From Gloeomargarita sp. SKYB120 (GTDB lineage: Bacteria; Cyanobacteriota; Cyanobacteriia; Gloeomargaritales; Gloeomargaritaceae), in assembly GCA_025062155.1 (NCBI GenBank), contig JANXAM010000009.1:12091-74813 (forward strand): a stretch of 62,723 nucleotides of DNA, given 5' to 3'. The position numbers were made by a program, and so were the translations under genes. Shown here one piece after another: positions 17,834 through 26,259 of the stretch. How positions within the stretch are numbered: position 1 is the first letter of the stretch; each line of letters starts with the position of its first letter. The notes under the pieces were generated by a model. The model had not been told where the DNA came from. It did not search any database and was given only the letters and a program-made list of their open reading frames with translations.

Positions 17834-18490
17834 CTACTTCGCCAGCCCATGCTCCAGCGCGAAACGCACCAGTTCCGTACGGCTGTTGGTGCCGGTTTTG
17901 CTAAACAGGCGACTCACGTACTTCTCCACGTTGCGGACGCTGGTATCCAACCGGTGGGCGATTTCCTTGTTCATCAAGCCCTGGGCCAGAAGTTCCAACA
18001 CGCTGCGCTCGCGGGGCGTCAGGTCAATATCCAGGGGTTCCTTGCGGGGAAGATTTCCCTGCTGGGTCAACAGCGCCTTGATTTCCGCCAGTTGTTGGGC
18101 GACATCCGGCGGCGGGGTTTCCTGCTTGCGCAGCAGATTTTCAATGACTGCCACCAGTTCCTCCGGGTCAAAGGGCTTGGGAATGTAGGCGTCCACACCC
18201 GCCCGAAACCCAGCAATCCGGTCCTTGGTCAGCCCCCGCGCCGTTAAAAAAATCACCGGCAGGTGGTGAAAACGGGGGTCATCGCGCAATTGCCTGAGAA
18301 ATTCATAGCCGTTCACCTGGGGCATCATGATGTCGGACACCACAATGTCAGGCCGCTGCTGTTGCAACAGCTCCCAGGCGACTTGGGCGTTGGGGGCCGT
18401 GGTTACGACAAAACCACTGTCTTCCAGGTAAGCCTGCACTGCTTGCCGGAGACCGGGTTCGTCGTCCACCAAAAGCACGTGGGGAGCCAT
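17834..18490 (-). CDS. NarL-family response regulator, Ycf29-like
   Basis: A 218-residue two-domain regulator. The receiver domain (1-120) has VLLVDDEPG, the phospho-acceptor D53 in VVSDIMMPQVNG, and KPFDPEEL. A linker follows, then a LuxR/NarL helix-turn-helix (about 150-215) with LTPRERSVLELLAQGLMNKEIAHRL and SVRNVEKYVSRLFSKTGTNSRTELV. The receiver text and the NKEIA/VEKYVSRLFSKTGT output domain resemble the cyanobacterial and red-algal plastid Ycf29 group. The partner kinase is not in the window. The start ATG 18490 is divergent from the CHASE2 kinase gene. Confidence 0.9.
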   Translation of the reverse strand: MAPHVLLVDDEPGLRQAVQAYLEDSGFVVTTAPNAQVAWELLQQQRPDIVVSDIMMPQVNGYEFLRQLRDDPRFHHLPVIFLTARGLTKDRIAGFRAGVDAYIPKPFDPEELVAVIENLLRKQETPPPDVAQQLAEIKALLTQQGNLPRKEPLDIDLTPRERSVLELLAQGLMNKEIAHRLDTSVRNVEKYVSRLFSKTGTNSRTELVRFALEHGLAK

Positions 18491-18591
18491 GACGCCAACG
18501 CTGCAGAGGTGGGCCTGGCTATTACCTTAGGCGGTGCGGGGGGGATTCGTCAACCGTGATAAACTGGCAACCAACCGACAGGAGACAGGGA

Positions 18592-20751
18592 ATGCTGGTC
18601 GAGGGAAAAGCCTGGCGTCGCTGGTGGGGTTGGCCTGCTGTTGTCGGCGGCATAGTGGCTGGGGCCTTGGTGACCGGCATCCGTTTGGCTGGCGCCCTTC
18701 AGAACCTGGAGTTAGCTCTCTACGACCAGATGGTGCGCTGGCGTCCGGCAGAGCCCCCTGACAAACGGGTGGTGGTGGTGGAAATTACCGAGACAGATAT
18801 TCAACGGCTCAAGCAATGGCCTCTGCGGGACCGAGTGCTAGTCGAGGCGCTGCGGTTGCTTTTGGCGGCTCGGCCTCGAGTGATCGGGGTGGACCTGTAC
18901 CGCGACATTCCTCAGGAACCGGGCACGGCGGACTTGCACGCGCTGCTAGCACGGGAACCACGGGTGATCACGGTGTGTAAGTTGGGGGATGCCAGGAGTC
19001 CGGGGATCAAACCGCCCCCGGTGATTCCCGTCGGAGCCATCGCCCAGCGGGTGGGATTTGCCGATATGGTGGTGGACCCTGGCGGCACCGTGCGCCGCGC
19101 CTTGCTAGGTGTACAGCCTGAAGCGGGGTCGCCCTGTCCGACGCCCAATGCCCTAGGGGTGCAGACGGCGCTCCGGTTTCTGGCAGCCGAGGGTATCCAA
19201 CCCCAGCAAGCGCCCGATGGCACGATTCGCTTGGGACGGGCGACTTTTCACCGCTTGACCTCCCACAGCGGGCCGTACCAGGGTCTCGATGACCGGGGCT
19301 ACCAGGTGTGGTTGAACTACCGGGGTCCACGGCGAGCCGTTGAGCAAGTGACGCTGGGGGAATTGCTGGCCCAGCAGGTGCCACCGGCGTTGATTCAAGA
19401 CCGCCTTGCCCTGATTGGGGTTACCGCTGCCAGCGCCAAGGATGACTTCTACACCCCCTACAGCGCGGGTTTGACCGAGGACCAAAAGATGGCGGGGGTG
19501 GTCATCCACGGCCAAATTGCCAGCCAGATTCTCAGCGCCGCCCTGGATGGTCGCACCTTGATTTGGGATTGGCCGGAGGGCGTGGAAATCCTGTGGATTT
19601 TTCTGTGGGCTGGCGTGGGAGGCTTCCTGGCGCGGCGGTGGCGGCATCCCGTCCCGCTGCTGCTGAGTCTGACTAGTGCTGGGCTAGGTGTTACGGTCAT
19701 GGCCCTGGTTTGGTTCCGTTTCGGGGGTTGGATTCCCCTGGCGCCGCCGGTATTGGGCCTGCTGGCTAGCGGCATGGGCGTGCTTGCCTACACCGTCTAC
19801 GAAACCGACCGGCAACATCGGCTGGTGGCGGCTAAAGTAGCCCAGCAACAGGAGCAGATCACCCTGCTGCAAACCATGCTGGAATCCACCCAGCTAACGG
19901 GAGAGGGGTATCTCGGGGCGACGGTTGTCGTGCCTACCCGTAGCGAGACGAGGCGTTTGGCCGGGCGGTATCAGGTGGTGCGCATTCTGGGAGAAGGAGG
20001 CTTTGGCCGCACCTATTTGGCGCAGGATACCCAGCGACCCGGGCAGCCCCAATGCGTCGTCAAGCAGCTCAAACCCGGTCGTTCCGACCCCCAATTTCTG
20101 CAGGTGGCTCGGCGGTTGTTCCAGACGGAGGCGGAAATTCTCGAGGTGTTGGGGCGGCACCGGCAGATTCCCCAGCTCCTGGCCTATTTCGAGGAGAACC
20201 AGGAGTTCTACCTGGTGCAAGAATACATCGAAGGCACCAGTTTAGATAAGGAATTGGTTCTCGGCCAAAAGCGAGACCAGACCTACACACTGGCCCTGCT
20301 GCGGGGGATTTTGGAGGTGCTGGCCTTTGTCCACGAACACAAGGTCATCCACCGGGACATCAAACCGGCCAATATCATCCGGCGGGCCAAGGACCAGCGA
20401 TTGGTGTTGATTGACTTTGGGGCGGTCAAACAGATGCGACCGGTGACGGGAGAGACGGAATACACCGTGGCTGTCGGTACGCGGGGATACGCGCCAGTGG
20501 AACAAATGGGCGGACGGCCCCAGTTAAATAGCGACATCTATGCGGTGGGGATGATTGCCATTCAGGCCCTGACCGGGATACACCCCCGCGATTTGGAGTT
20601 TGATGCGAATACGGGCTTGCCCGTGTGGCGGCCCCATGCCCAGGTGGACCCGCGCCTGGCCGATATCCTAGACAAAATGGTGGCCTACTTCTACACGGAG
20701 CGCTATCCTACCGCCTTGGATGTCCTGCGGGATTTGCGAGCGCTGCCTTGA
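18592..20751 (+). CDS. CHASE2-domain transmembrane Ser/Thr protein kinase
   Basis: A 719-residue sensor kinase. A membrane helix near the N-terminus is followed by an extracytoplasmic CHASE2 domain (about 35-330; WPLRDRVLVEALRLLLAARPRVIGVD and YTPYSAGLTEDQKMAGVVIHGQIASQIL are typical). Three hydrophobic helices (about 335-405) and a short coiled coil come next. The C-terminal Hanks-type kinase (about 458-719) has LGEGGFGRTYLA, VVKQL, HRDIKPANII and the IDFGAVKQ loop, so it should be active. GGAG before ATG 18592 supports that start over GTG 18556. The FHA gene starts 15 bases after the stop, suggesting a shared pathway. Confidence 0.9.
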   Translation: MLVEGKAWRRWWGWPAVVGGIVAGALVTGIRLAGALQNLELALYDQMVRWRPAEPPDKRVVVVEITETDIQRLKQWPLRDRVLVEALRLLLAARPRVIGVDLYRDIPQEPGTADLHALLAREPRVITVCKLGDARSPGIKPPPVIPVGAIAQRVGFADMVVDPGGTVRRALLGVQPEAGSPCPTPNALGVQTALRFLAAEGIQPQQAPDGTIRLGRATFHRLTSHSGPYQGLDDRGYQVWLNYRGPRRAVEQVTLGELLAQQVPPALIQDRLALIGVTAASAKDDFYTPYSAGLTEDQKMAGVVIHGQIASQILSAALDGRTLIWDWPEGVEILWIFLWAGVGGFLARRWRHPVPLLLSLTSAGLGVTVMALVWFRFGGWIPLAPPVLGLLASGMGVLAYTVYETDRQHRLVAAKVAQQQEQITLLQTMLESTQLTGEGYLGATVVVPTRSETRRLAGRYQVVRILGEGGFGRTYLAQDTQRPGQPQCVVKQLKPGRSDPQFLQVARRLFQTEAEILEVLGRHRQIPQLLAYFEENQEFYLVQEYIEGTSLDKELVLGQKRDQTYTLALLRGILEVLAFVHEHKVIHRDIKPANIIRRAKDQRLVLIDFGAVKQMRPVTGETEYTVAVGTRGYAPVEQMGGRPQLNSDIYAVGMIAIQALTGIHPRDLEFDANTGLPVWRPHAQVDPRLADILDKMVAYFYTERYPTALDVLRDLRALP

Positions 20752-20765
20752 GCTATGGTGAAAAC

Positions 20766-21329
20766 ATGGAAGAAACCATCTACGTGCGGTTGACCTGGAA
20801 CGACCCCCAAACGGGTGCGGTGACCCAGCACACCTACAGCCCGCCGATTGCCCTTGGACGGGAGTACGAGCAGATGCCCAGTCATGTGGGGGGGAAAGCG
20901 GTGAACCGGGTGGTGTTGCCGGACCCCCAAGTTTCGCGATATCACGCCCTGATTACCAGCAGCGGCGGCCAGGTGATTTTGACTGACCGCAGCGCCAACG
21001 GCACCGAACTCAACGGGGAACGGCTCCACCAAACCAGTCGCGTCCTGCAGAGCCAGGATGTTCTGCGCCTTGGCAGCCATCGCATCACGGTGACCTTGAC
21101 CACCACCAGTGACCCCGACGCCACCCACATCCATGCCCCAACGACCGCTGCTCCCGTCACTGTCGTCCCCAAACGGTCGGTTCAGTATTCGGGGTTGATG
21201 ATTCTCCTGGCGTTAGCCCTGGTCATTGTGGCGGCGGCGGCAGCTCTGACACTCGTGACCACGCTGTTGGAGCGCTTTCGACCGAAGCCCACCTCCATGT
21301 CCTACCTGTTTATCCATCTGGCCCGATGA
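20766..21329 (+). CDS. FHA-domain protein with a C-terminal membrane helix
   Basis: A 187-residue protein. The forkhead-associated domain (about 20-105) shows LGREYEQMP, VSRYHALITSSGGQVILTD and SANGTELNGERLH, i.e. the GR, SxxH and NG residues that read phospho-threonine. A linker and a strong hydrophobic helix (LMILLALALVIVAAAAALTLV, about 143-163) follow, then a short tail. It is encoded right after a transmembrane Ser/Thr kinase on the same strand, so it may dock the kinase or its targets at the membrane. Its stop overlaps the next start by four bases (ATGA). Confidence 0.85.
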   Translation: MEETIYVRLTWNDPQTGAVTQHTYSPPIALGREYEQMPSHVGGKAVNRVVLPDPQVSRYHALITSSGGQVILTDRSANGTELNGERLHQTSRVLQSQDVLRLGSHRITVTLTTTSDPDATHIHAPTTAAPVTVVPKRSVQYSGLMILLALALVIVAAAAALTLVTTLLERFRPKPTSMSYLFIHLAR

Positions 21330-21745
21330 CCTGGTTTGTGTATCCGGTGCAGGTGTATCCCCAGGACACGGACTACGGCGGCGTCGTCTGGCATGGACGC
21401 TACCTGTACTGGCTAGAGCAGGCGCGGGTGGCCTGGTTGGAGGCCCAGGGAGTGCGTTTTCGGGATTTGGTGGCCGCCGACTGCGACCTGCCGGTGGTGG
21501 AGCTGTCCATCCGCTACCACAAGCCAGTGCATCTAGGGGACCAGGTGTGCATCAAAGCTCGGCCCCGCCCGCGTCAAGGGGTTCGCTTGGTGTGGGACTA
21601 CGAACTCACCCGCCAGGCCGAACTAGTCTGTACAGCCGTCGTAACTCTGGCGCCCTTGAATCGCACCACCGGCAAGCTCTACCGCCGGTTGCCTCCACCG
21701 CTGGCCCAGGTTTTTCCCAGCCGGTTAGAAACCCATGCGATATAG
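21326..21745 (+). CDS. Hotdog-fold acyl-CoA thioesterase, probably DHNA-CoA thioesterase
   Basis: A 139-residue enzyme of the 4-hydroxybenzoyl-CoA thioesterase family. VYPQDTDYGGVVWHGRYLYWLEQAR (about 9-33) contains the catalytic Asp and the family signature; LSIRYHKPVHLGDQV is the central helix/strand. In cyanobacteria this type hydrolyses 1,4-dihydroxy-2-naphthoyl-CoA during phylloquinone synthesis. That specific role is inferred from the family and from the neighbourhood, because chlM follows 21 bases downstream. The start codon overlaps the FHA stop by four bases. Confidence 0.8.
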   Translation: MTWFVYPVQVYPQDTDYGGVVWHGRYLYWLEQARVAWLEAQGVRFRDLVAADCDLPVVELSIRYHKPVHLGDQVCIKARPRPRQGVRLVWDYELTRQAELVCTAVVTLAPLNRTTGKLYRRLPPPLAQVFPSRLETHAI

Positions 21746-21766
21746 TGTTACGTGGTTTACCTGGTG

Positions 21767-22480
21767 ATGACCTCGTTGCCGCCTATGGAGGACAAGGCAA
21801 TTGTCAAGAGCTACTTTGAGGGGGTGGGCTTTGAGCGCTGGCGCAACATTTACGGCACCGGCCAGGTGAACCGGGTCCAGGCGGACATTCGCGTTGGGCA
21901 TCAACAGACGATTGACACAGTGCTCCGCTGGTTGCCCGAGGATTTAACGGGAATCACCATTGCCGATGTCGGGTGTGGGGTTGGCAGTCTAGCGTTGCCG
22001 CTTGCCGAACGGGGCGCCAAGGTCTGGGCCGGCGATATCTCGGTCAAGATGGTACAAGAAGCCCAAAACCAAGCCCGGCGTTACCGCAGTGCCCAGGGAC
22101 GCTTTCTCGACCAAAACATCGAGTTTGCTGTGGCGGATTTGGAGGACTTACGGGGCACCTACGACGTGGTCATTTGCTTAGACGTTCTGATTCACTACCC
22201 AGCGCCGCGCGCCCAGCAGATGCTCCAGCACTTGGCCCGGTGTGCCCGCCAGCGTTTGATATTCAGCTTCGCGCCCCAGACCCCCTTCTACAGTCTGCTC
22301 AAAAAAATTGGCGGCCTTTTCCCCGGCGCCAGTAAAACCACCCGTGCTTATTTGCACCCGGAACCCCTGATGACACAAACCCTGACGGAACAGGGTTGGC
22401 AATTGCAGAATCGCGCTCAAATCAGCACGCGCTTTTACTTCGCCCGGCTGTTGGATTTCACCCGAGGGGCTGGTAATTGA
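21767..22480 (+). CDS. chlM: Mg-protoporphyrin IX methyltransferase
   Basis: ChlM methylates the propionate side chain of Mg-protoporphyrin IX with SAM, making the substrate of AcsF (gene at 15138). The 237-residue sequence has [22 protein letters not shown] and [17 protein letters not shown] text, diagnostic for ChlM. The SAM loop is [21 protein letters not shown], with [10 protein letters not shown] after it and [13 protein letters not shown] as motif II. I chose ATG 21767 because [11 protein letters not shown] matches the length of known ChlM N-termini; GTG 21752 and ATG 21785 are possible. It converges on tpiA with a 23-base overlap of the 3' ends. Confidence 0.95.
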   Translation: MTSLPPMEDKAIVKSYFEGVGFERWRNIYGTGQVNRVQADIRVGHQQTIDTVLRWLPEDLTGITIADVGCGVGSLALPLAERGAKVWAGDISVKMVQEAQNQARRYRSAQGRFLDQNIEFAVADLEDLRGTYDVVICLDVLIHYPAPRAQQMLQHLARCARQRLIFSFAPQTPFYSLLKKIGGLFPGASKTTRAYLHPEPLMTQTLTEQGWQLQNRAQISTRFYFARLLDFTRGAGN

Positions 22481-23204
22481 CGATGCGGGCAAAGCTGTGG
22501 GGGTCTAAACTGGCGCTGCCGACGAGCACGCCGTCAATCTCCGGCATGGCCATCAACTCATCAATATTGTCGGGCCTGACCGAACCGCCGTAGAGGATCT
22601 GCACTCGCTCGGGCGTTTGCTGAGCCACCTGTTGCAGCAGGGTGACTTCCTTGCGAATCAGGCCAATTACCCGGTTGGCCTCTTCAGCGGGACAGGTGTT
22701 GCCGGTGCCGATGGCCCAAATCGGTTCGTAGGCGATAACCAAGCGCGAGACGTTCACCCCCACCAGCGCCTGGGCCAGTTGCGCCAGGATATGGGCTTCC
22801 GTTAGCCCCTGCTCCCGTTGCTCCAGGGTCTCACCGACGCAGAGAATGGGAATCAGCCCGAAGCGCTGGGCCGCTTTGAGCCGGAGATTGACCCGCTCGT
22901 CCGTTTCCCCGAAATACTGCCGCCGCTCGCTGTGGCCAATGATGACGTACTGCACCCCCAAATCCGTCAGCATAGGCGGGCTGATTTCACCCGTGTAAGC
23001 CCCTTCTGCCTCCCAGTGGACGTTTTGGGCACCGAGAGCAATCCTGGCGGGCAATTGGTCCACCAGCGCCGCCAAGGCCGTAAAGGGCGCACACAGGACT
23101 ACTTCCCGGTCCGTATCCGCCACCAGCGGCCCGAATTCCTGCACGTAGGCCAGCGCTTCGCTTCGGGTTTTGTACATCTTCCAGTTGCCCGCGATGACCG
23201 CCAT
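22458..23204 (-). CDS. tpiA: Triose-phosphate isomerase
   Basis: TIM interconverts glyceraldehyde-3-phosphate and dihydroxyacetone phosphate in glycolysis and the Calvin cycle. The 248-residue protein shows AGNWKMYK (catalytic Lys), VIIGHSERR (catalytic His), [13 protein letters not shown] (catalytic Glu) and [11 protein letters not shown] (phosphate loop). The start is ATG 23204 with AAGGA upstream; a TTG at 23216 lies too close to that site. The last 23 bases overlap the convergent chlM gene. Confidence 0.97.
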   Translation of the reverse strand: MAVIAGNWKMYKTRSEALAYVQEFGPLVADTDREVVLCAPFTALAALVDQLPARIALGAQNVHWEAEGAYTGEISPPMLTDLGVQYVIIGHSERRQYFGETDERVNLRLKAAQRFGLIPILCVGETLEQREQGLTEAHILAQLAQALVGVNVSRLVIAYEPIWAIGTGNTCPAEEANRVIGLIRKEVTLLQQVAQQTPERVQILYGGSVRPDNIDELMAMPEIDGVLVGSASLDPHSFARIVNYQPLG

Positions 23205-23283
23205 CGTTCGCGTCAATCCTTACAAAAAACCACGTCTAGCTAGTGTACGCCAATTGGGTGCTGGTGCGATAATTGCGCCTGGG

Positions 23284-23289
23284 TATAAT
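23284..23289 (+). promoter_or_regulatory. Candidate -10 box of the cupin gene
   Basis: A perfect TATAAT lies 32 bases before the ATG of the cupin gene at 23321, in the gap after divergent tpiA. No good -35 hexamer is present at 16-18 bases, so strength is uncertain. A transcript starting about 23296 would have a leader of some 25 bases containing the GGAG ribosome-binding site. Confidence 0.4.
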
Positions 23290-23320
23290 CAGAGTGTCCT
23301 GTCCCATAGGAGATGAGGGC

Positions 23321-23800
23321 ATGAACCCTAACCCTCGAAAAACGGTGCCCCCGCTTCCTAGCACGCGTACCACTGTCCCACCAGTGCCCACGGCTGCTGG
23401 TTTACCACCAGCTCCTGCGACTGAGCTACGTCCCTGGGGGAGCTTCACTGTTCTGGAGGAGGGCAAAAACTACAAAATCAAGCGCATCGAGGTCAAGCCA
23501 GGTCACCGGCTCAGTCTGCAAATGCACTACCATCGCAGCGAGCACTGGATTGTAGTCTCCGGCACGGCGAAAGTCACCTGCGGCGATAAGGAAATCCTGC
23601 TCAATACCAACGAATCCACCTTTGTTCCCCCCTGCACCCCGCACCGTTTGGAAAATCCAGGATTGATTGACCTCGTGCTCATTGAAGTACAAAACGGTCA
23701 GTACCTAGGCGAGGACGACATTGTGCGCTTTCAGGATGACTATGCCCGCGTGCCCAACACCAGCTCCGAAGCCAATACGAGCCACCCGCCAACCAGTTAA
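23321..23800 (+). CDS. Cupin protein related to mannose-6-phosphate isomerase C-domains
   Basis: A 159-residue protein. A proline-rich N-terminal 40 residues (RKTVPPLPSTRTTVPPVP) precede one cupin domain: RPWGSFTVLEEGKNYKIKRI, RLSLQMHYHRSEHWIVVSG (metal-binding His residues), STFVPPCTPHRLENPG, LIEVQNGQYLGEDDIVRFQDDY. This text is typical of the C-terminal cupin of bifunctional mannose-1-phosphate guanylyltransferase/phosphomannose isomerase, here as a free-standing protein. The start ATG 23321 has GGAG upstream. It probably interconverts or binds sugar phosphates; no partner gene is adjacent. Confidence 0.85.
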   Translation: MNPNPRKTVPPLPSTRTTVPPVPTAAGLPPAPATELRPWGSFTVLEEGKNYKIKRIEVKPGHRLSLQMHYHRSEHWIVVSGTAKVTCGDKEILLNTNESTFVPPCTPHRLENPGLIDLVLIEVQNGQYLGEDDIVRFQDDYARVPNTSSEANTSHPPTS

Positions 23801-24072
23801 TCGCCGCCAATTGCACTCGCTCACTCCCTTTCCAGTACGGTTTATCGCCCGAGGTGAAGCAGGACAGCCGTTGCAATAGACGTCTCTGGGCAAGGGATTG
23901 CAAAACCGGAGATGACTGCGAAAACGGGACGCAATTACGAGCAGGGAGGCTAGGTTTACACGGAAATACGGAACAGGTCCGCTGTCTTGACACCCGAACA
24001 GGCGGCTCAATTCGGGGACTTTTTCTCTGATTGCCGAGATGGTTTCGCCAACCGCTACAGCGGAAGATGTTT
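23801..24072. other. Intergenic stretch without a recognised gene
   Basis: About 270 bases between the cupin stop and the first MITE end. An open frame on the minus strand runs through it (down to 23705) but overlaps the cupin gene and has no family resemblance or ribosome-binding site. I see no RNA gene, terminator or repeat in it. Together with the MITE and the Fur box it forms the 570-base upstream region of the DsrE-like gene. Confidence 0.4.
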
Positions 24073-24177
24073 TATAGCTGAGCCGCTTCAGTTTGTCAGG
24101 GCGATAGTAGGAAAACCCAAGACGAAGTTGCGCTCTGCGACCCCCAAGATATAACAAGCAGCGATGGCTTAGCTATA
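24073..24177. mobile_element. MITE copy (105 bp, TATAGC ends)
   Basis: The element begins TATAGCTGAGCCGCTTCAG and ends GCGATGGCTTAGCTATA, so its ends are imperfect inverted repeats flanked by TA. The interior (TTTGTCAGG near the left, GCGACCCCCAAG towards the right) aligns with the copies at 59820-59922 and, reversed, 17763-17823. It has no coding capacity. TA targets and TATAGC ends match the IS630 remnant at 50671-51563, a plausible source of transposase. It lies upstream of the Fur-controlled DsrE-like gene. Confidence 0.7.
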
Positions 24178-24320
24178 ACGAAGGTGCCAGAGTAGCTGGA
24201 GTCCTAGGCGCAAGAAATCTGGCTCACCGGTCATCCTTCAGGGCGCAACCTCGTTGTTGGTTCCCTCTGTGACACACGAAGGCGGTTGAGCTATCAACGA
24301 TGGCTTCAGCGGTTGACGCC

Positions 24321-24339
24321 GGTAATGAGAATCATTATC
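24321..24339. promoter_or_regulatory. Fur box upstream of the DsrE-like gene
   Basis: GGTAATGAGAATCATTATC matches the 19-base consensus GATAATGATAATCATTATC at 17 positions and keeps its inverted symmetry. It lies 32 bases before the ATG at 24371, where Fur would cover the promoter or transcription start. By comparison with known Fur boxes this predicts repression when iron is sufficient and expression under iron limitation. No other such site was noticed in the window. Confidence 0.75.
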
Positions 24340-24370
24340 ATGCAGGGACAAAGGGTTAGGGAGCGCTCGG

Positions 24371-24772
24371 ATGAAGGTTGCCTACGTGTTTACCCATCCC
24401 CGTTGTGGGACCTACAAGTTGGGGCAAATGATTCTTCCCCAACTAGAAGCAGGGGTGCATGGGGTGCAGGTGGTGGGGATGTTTTTCTTTGATGACAACT
24501 GCTTTGTCCTACGCAAAGGGGACCCAATTGGGGAACGGCTCGCCAAAATTGCCCAGGAACAAAACATCCTGCTGATGATGCGCGATATGTGCGCTCTGGA
24601 GCGAAATCTGGCCGAAGGGGAACCGCGCTGGTGCAACTCCGATGGGACGGGTCGCACAGAACCGGCAGTTTGCAAACCCAAAGATACCGTTGCCGGCGTC
24701 ACGGTGGGATGTTTCCCAGACCTGTACGCAGCGTTACAGGGCAATCCCCCGGACCAAGTGATTACGTTGTAG
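24371..24772 (+). CDS. DsrE/SaoD-like small cysteine-rich protein
   Basis: A 133-residue soluble protein with the DsrE-like alpha/beta pattern: MKVAYVFTHPRCGTYKLGQMILPQLE at the start (first strand and helix), then VQVVGMFFFDDNCFVLRKGDPIGERLAKIAQE. A Cys-rich middle (RDMCALERNLAEGEPRWCN, AVCKPKD) and GCFPDLYAAL..DQVITL end it. Six cysteines suit persulfide transfer or metal binding. The text resembles the DsrE-related SaoD group as I recall it; function there is not well defined. GGGAG precedes the ATG. A Fur box just upstream suggests an iron-limitation role. A decayed copy follows 11 bases later. Confidence 0.75.
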   Translation: MKVAYVFTHPRCGTYKLGQMILPQLEAGVHGVQVVGMFFFDDNCFVLRKGDPIGERLAKIAQEQNILLMMRDMCALERNLAEGEPRWCNSDGTGRTEPAVCKPKDTVAGVTVGCFPDLYAALQGNPPDQVITL

Positions 24773-24783
24773 GGCCAAGGACG

Positions 24784-25144
24784 ATGCCAAAGGTGGCTTA
24801 CGTCTTCAATGATTCCTGCAATGGCACCTACAAACTGGGGCAAATGATTCTCCCCCAATTAGAAGCAGCCATGGGATGCGGGTCGTGGGGATGTTCTTTT
24901 TTGACGACAATTGCAATTGCTTTGTGCTCCGCAAAAGACATCCCATCGGGGAGCGCCTTGCCAATGGAACCCATATGTCCTGGAGCGGCATTTGGCCGAA
25001 GGAACCTGGACAGGCACTGACTGCCGAGAACCGGGCGCCTGTAAACCCAAAGACACCGTATCTGGCGTGAACGTGGGGTGTTTCCCTGATTGGTATCAAG
25101 CGTTGCATTACCGCGCAAAGACTGGCCGTTTCCCCCTGCCATAA
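24784..25144 (+). pseudogene. Decayed tandem copy of the DsrE/SaoD-like gene
   Basis: The frame starts well (ATG 24784, PKVAYVFNDSCNGTYKLGQMI) and then loses one base near 24873. The second frame reads RVVGMFFFDDNCNCFVLRK and HPIGERLA. About 45 bases are then missing, and a third frame reads VLERHLAEG, EPGACKPKDTVSGVNVGCF and PDWYQAL up to TAA at 25144. All segments align in order with the intact gene at 24371-24772, so this is a tandem duplicate that has decayed. mnmA begins 35 bases downstream. Confidence 0.8.
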
Positions 25145-25179
25145 TAGATAAAGCAAGGGATTTGTTGTTTTAGGGGCGC

Positions 25180-26259
25180 ATGACGAAAGAACGGGTCGTG
25201 GTCGGCATGTCGGGGGGCGTGGATAGCTCTACCGCTGCCGCCTATTTGGTCCACCAGGGCTATGAGGTCATTGGCTTGACCCTGTGGTTGATGCCGGGCA
25301 AGGGGCAATGCTGTAGCGAAGGACTGGTGGATGCAGCCCGCGTTTGCGCCCAGTTGAACATTCCCCACCACGTGGTGGATATGCGCGAGGTCTTCCGGGG
25401 CCAGATCATGGACTATCTCGTGCAGGGTTACAGCCAGGGTACAACGCCCTTGCCCTGTTCCCAATGCAACCGCTGGGTGAAATTTGGCCCCATGTTGCAA
25501 TACGCGCGGGAGACCTGGGGGATTGAGCGCATCGCCACCGGTCATTACGCCCGCATCACCTACAACGCCGACACGAAGCGCTACGAACTCCGCCGCGCGG
25601 TGGACCGCCGCAAGGACCAGTCCTACTTTCTCTACACGCTGGAGCAGGAGCATCTGGCGGCTACCCTGTTTCCCCTGGGCGACTTCACCAAGGCCCAAAC
25701 CCGCGCGCTAGCGGCGCAATACGGGTTGGCAACGGCGGAAAAGCCAGAGAGCCAGGATCTGTGTCTCATTGAAGCCTACGGATCCATGCGGGCTTTCTTG
25801 GACCGGTATTTGCCGCCCAAGCCAGGGGAAATTGTCAATCGCCAGGGGCAAGTGCTGGGTCATCATACGGGCGTGCATCACTACACGATTGGGCAACGGC
25901 GAGGCTTAGGGATTGCCGCGCCGGAACCCCTGTACGTCCTGGCGCTGGATGCCCCCAATAACCGGGTGATCGTGGGCACGCGGGAAGAAGCCTTATCGCC
26001 AGGTTGTCTGGTGCATCGCCTGAACTGGGTGAGCATTGCCCCGCCCACGACGCCCCTGGCTGCCCAGGTGCAAATCCGTTATCAAGCGCCGGCGGTGGAC
26101 TGCTGGGTGGTGCCACAAGCAAATGACACGGTGGAAGTAAAATTTGCTGAACCCCAATTTGGCGTGACGCCTGGACAAGCCGCCGTTTTTTATCGCGACG
26201 ACCTGCTGCTAGGCGGTGGCATCATTCGCAGCGCCACTGATAAATCACTTGAGTCCTGA
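25180..26259 (+). CDS. mnmA: tRNA-specific 2-thiouridylase MnmA
   Basis: MnmA adds sulfur to U34 of tRNA-Lys, -Glu and -Gln using ATP. The 359-residue protein has the PP-loop [13 protein letters not shown] near the N-terminus, [15 protein letters not shown] with a catalytic cysteine, [18 protein letters not shown], and the second catalytic cysteine in [18 protein letters not shown] lies in the central domain and a beta-barrel C-domain follows. It follows the DsrE-like locus on the same strand; DsrE relatives relay sulfur to tRNA thiolation in some bacteria, but a link here is only positional. The 3' end overlaps convergent ribBA by 38 bases. Confidence 0.96.
   Translation: MTKERVVVGMSGGVDSSTAAAYLVHQGYEVIGLTLWLMPGKGQCCSEGLVDAARVCAQLNIPHHVVDMREVFRGQIMDYLVQGYSQGTTPLPCSQCNRWVKFGPMLQYARETWGIERIATGHYARITYNADTKRYELRRAVDRRKDQSYFLYTLEQEHLAATLFPLGDFTKAQTRALAAQYGLATAEKPESQDLCLIEAYGSMRAFLDRYLPPKPGEIVNRQGQVLGHHTGVHHYTIGQRRGLGIAAPEPLYVLALDAPNNRVIVGTREEALSPGCLVHRLNWVSIAPPTTPLAAQVQIRYQAPAVDCWVVPQANDTVEVKFAEPQFGVTPGQAAVFYRDDLLLGGGIIRSATDKSLES

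Noticed and set aside
23705..24157. 150-codon minus-strand frame over the cupin 3' end and the MITE
   Set aside because: Overlaps a certain gene and a MITE, has no ribosome-binding site and resembles no family.
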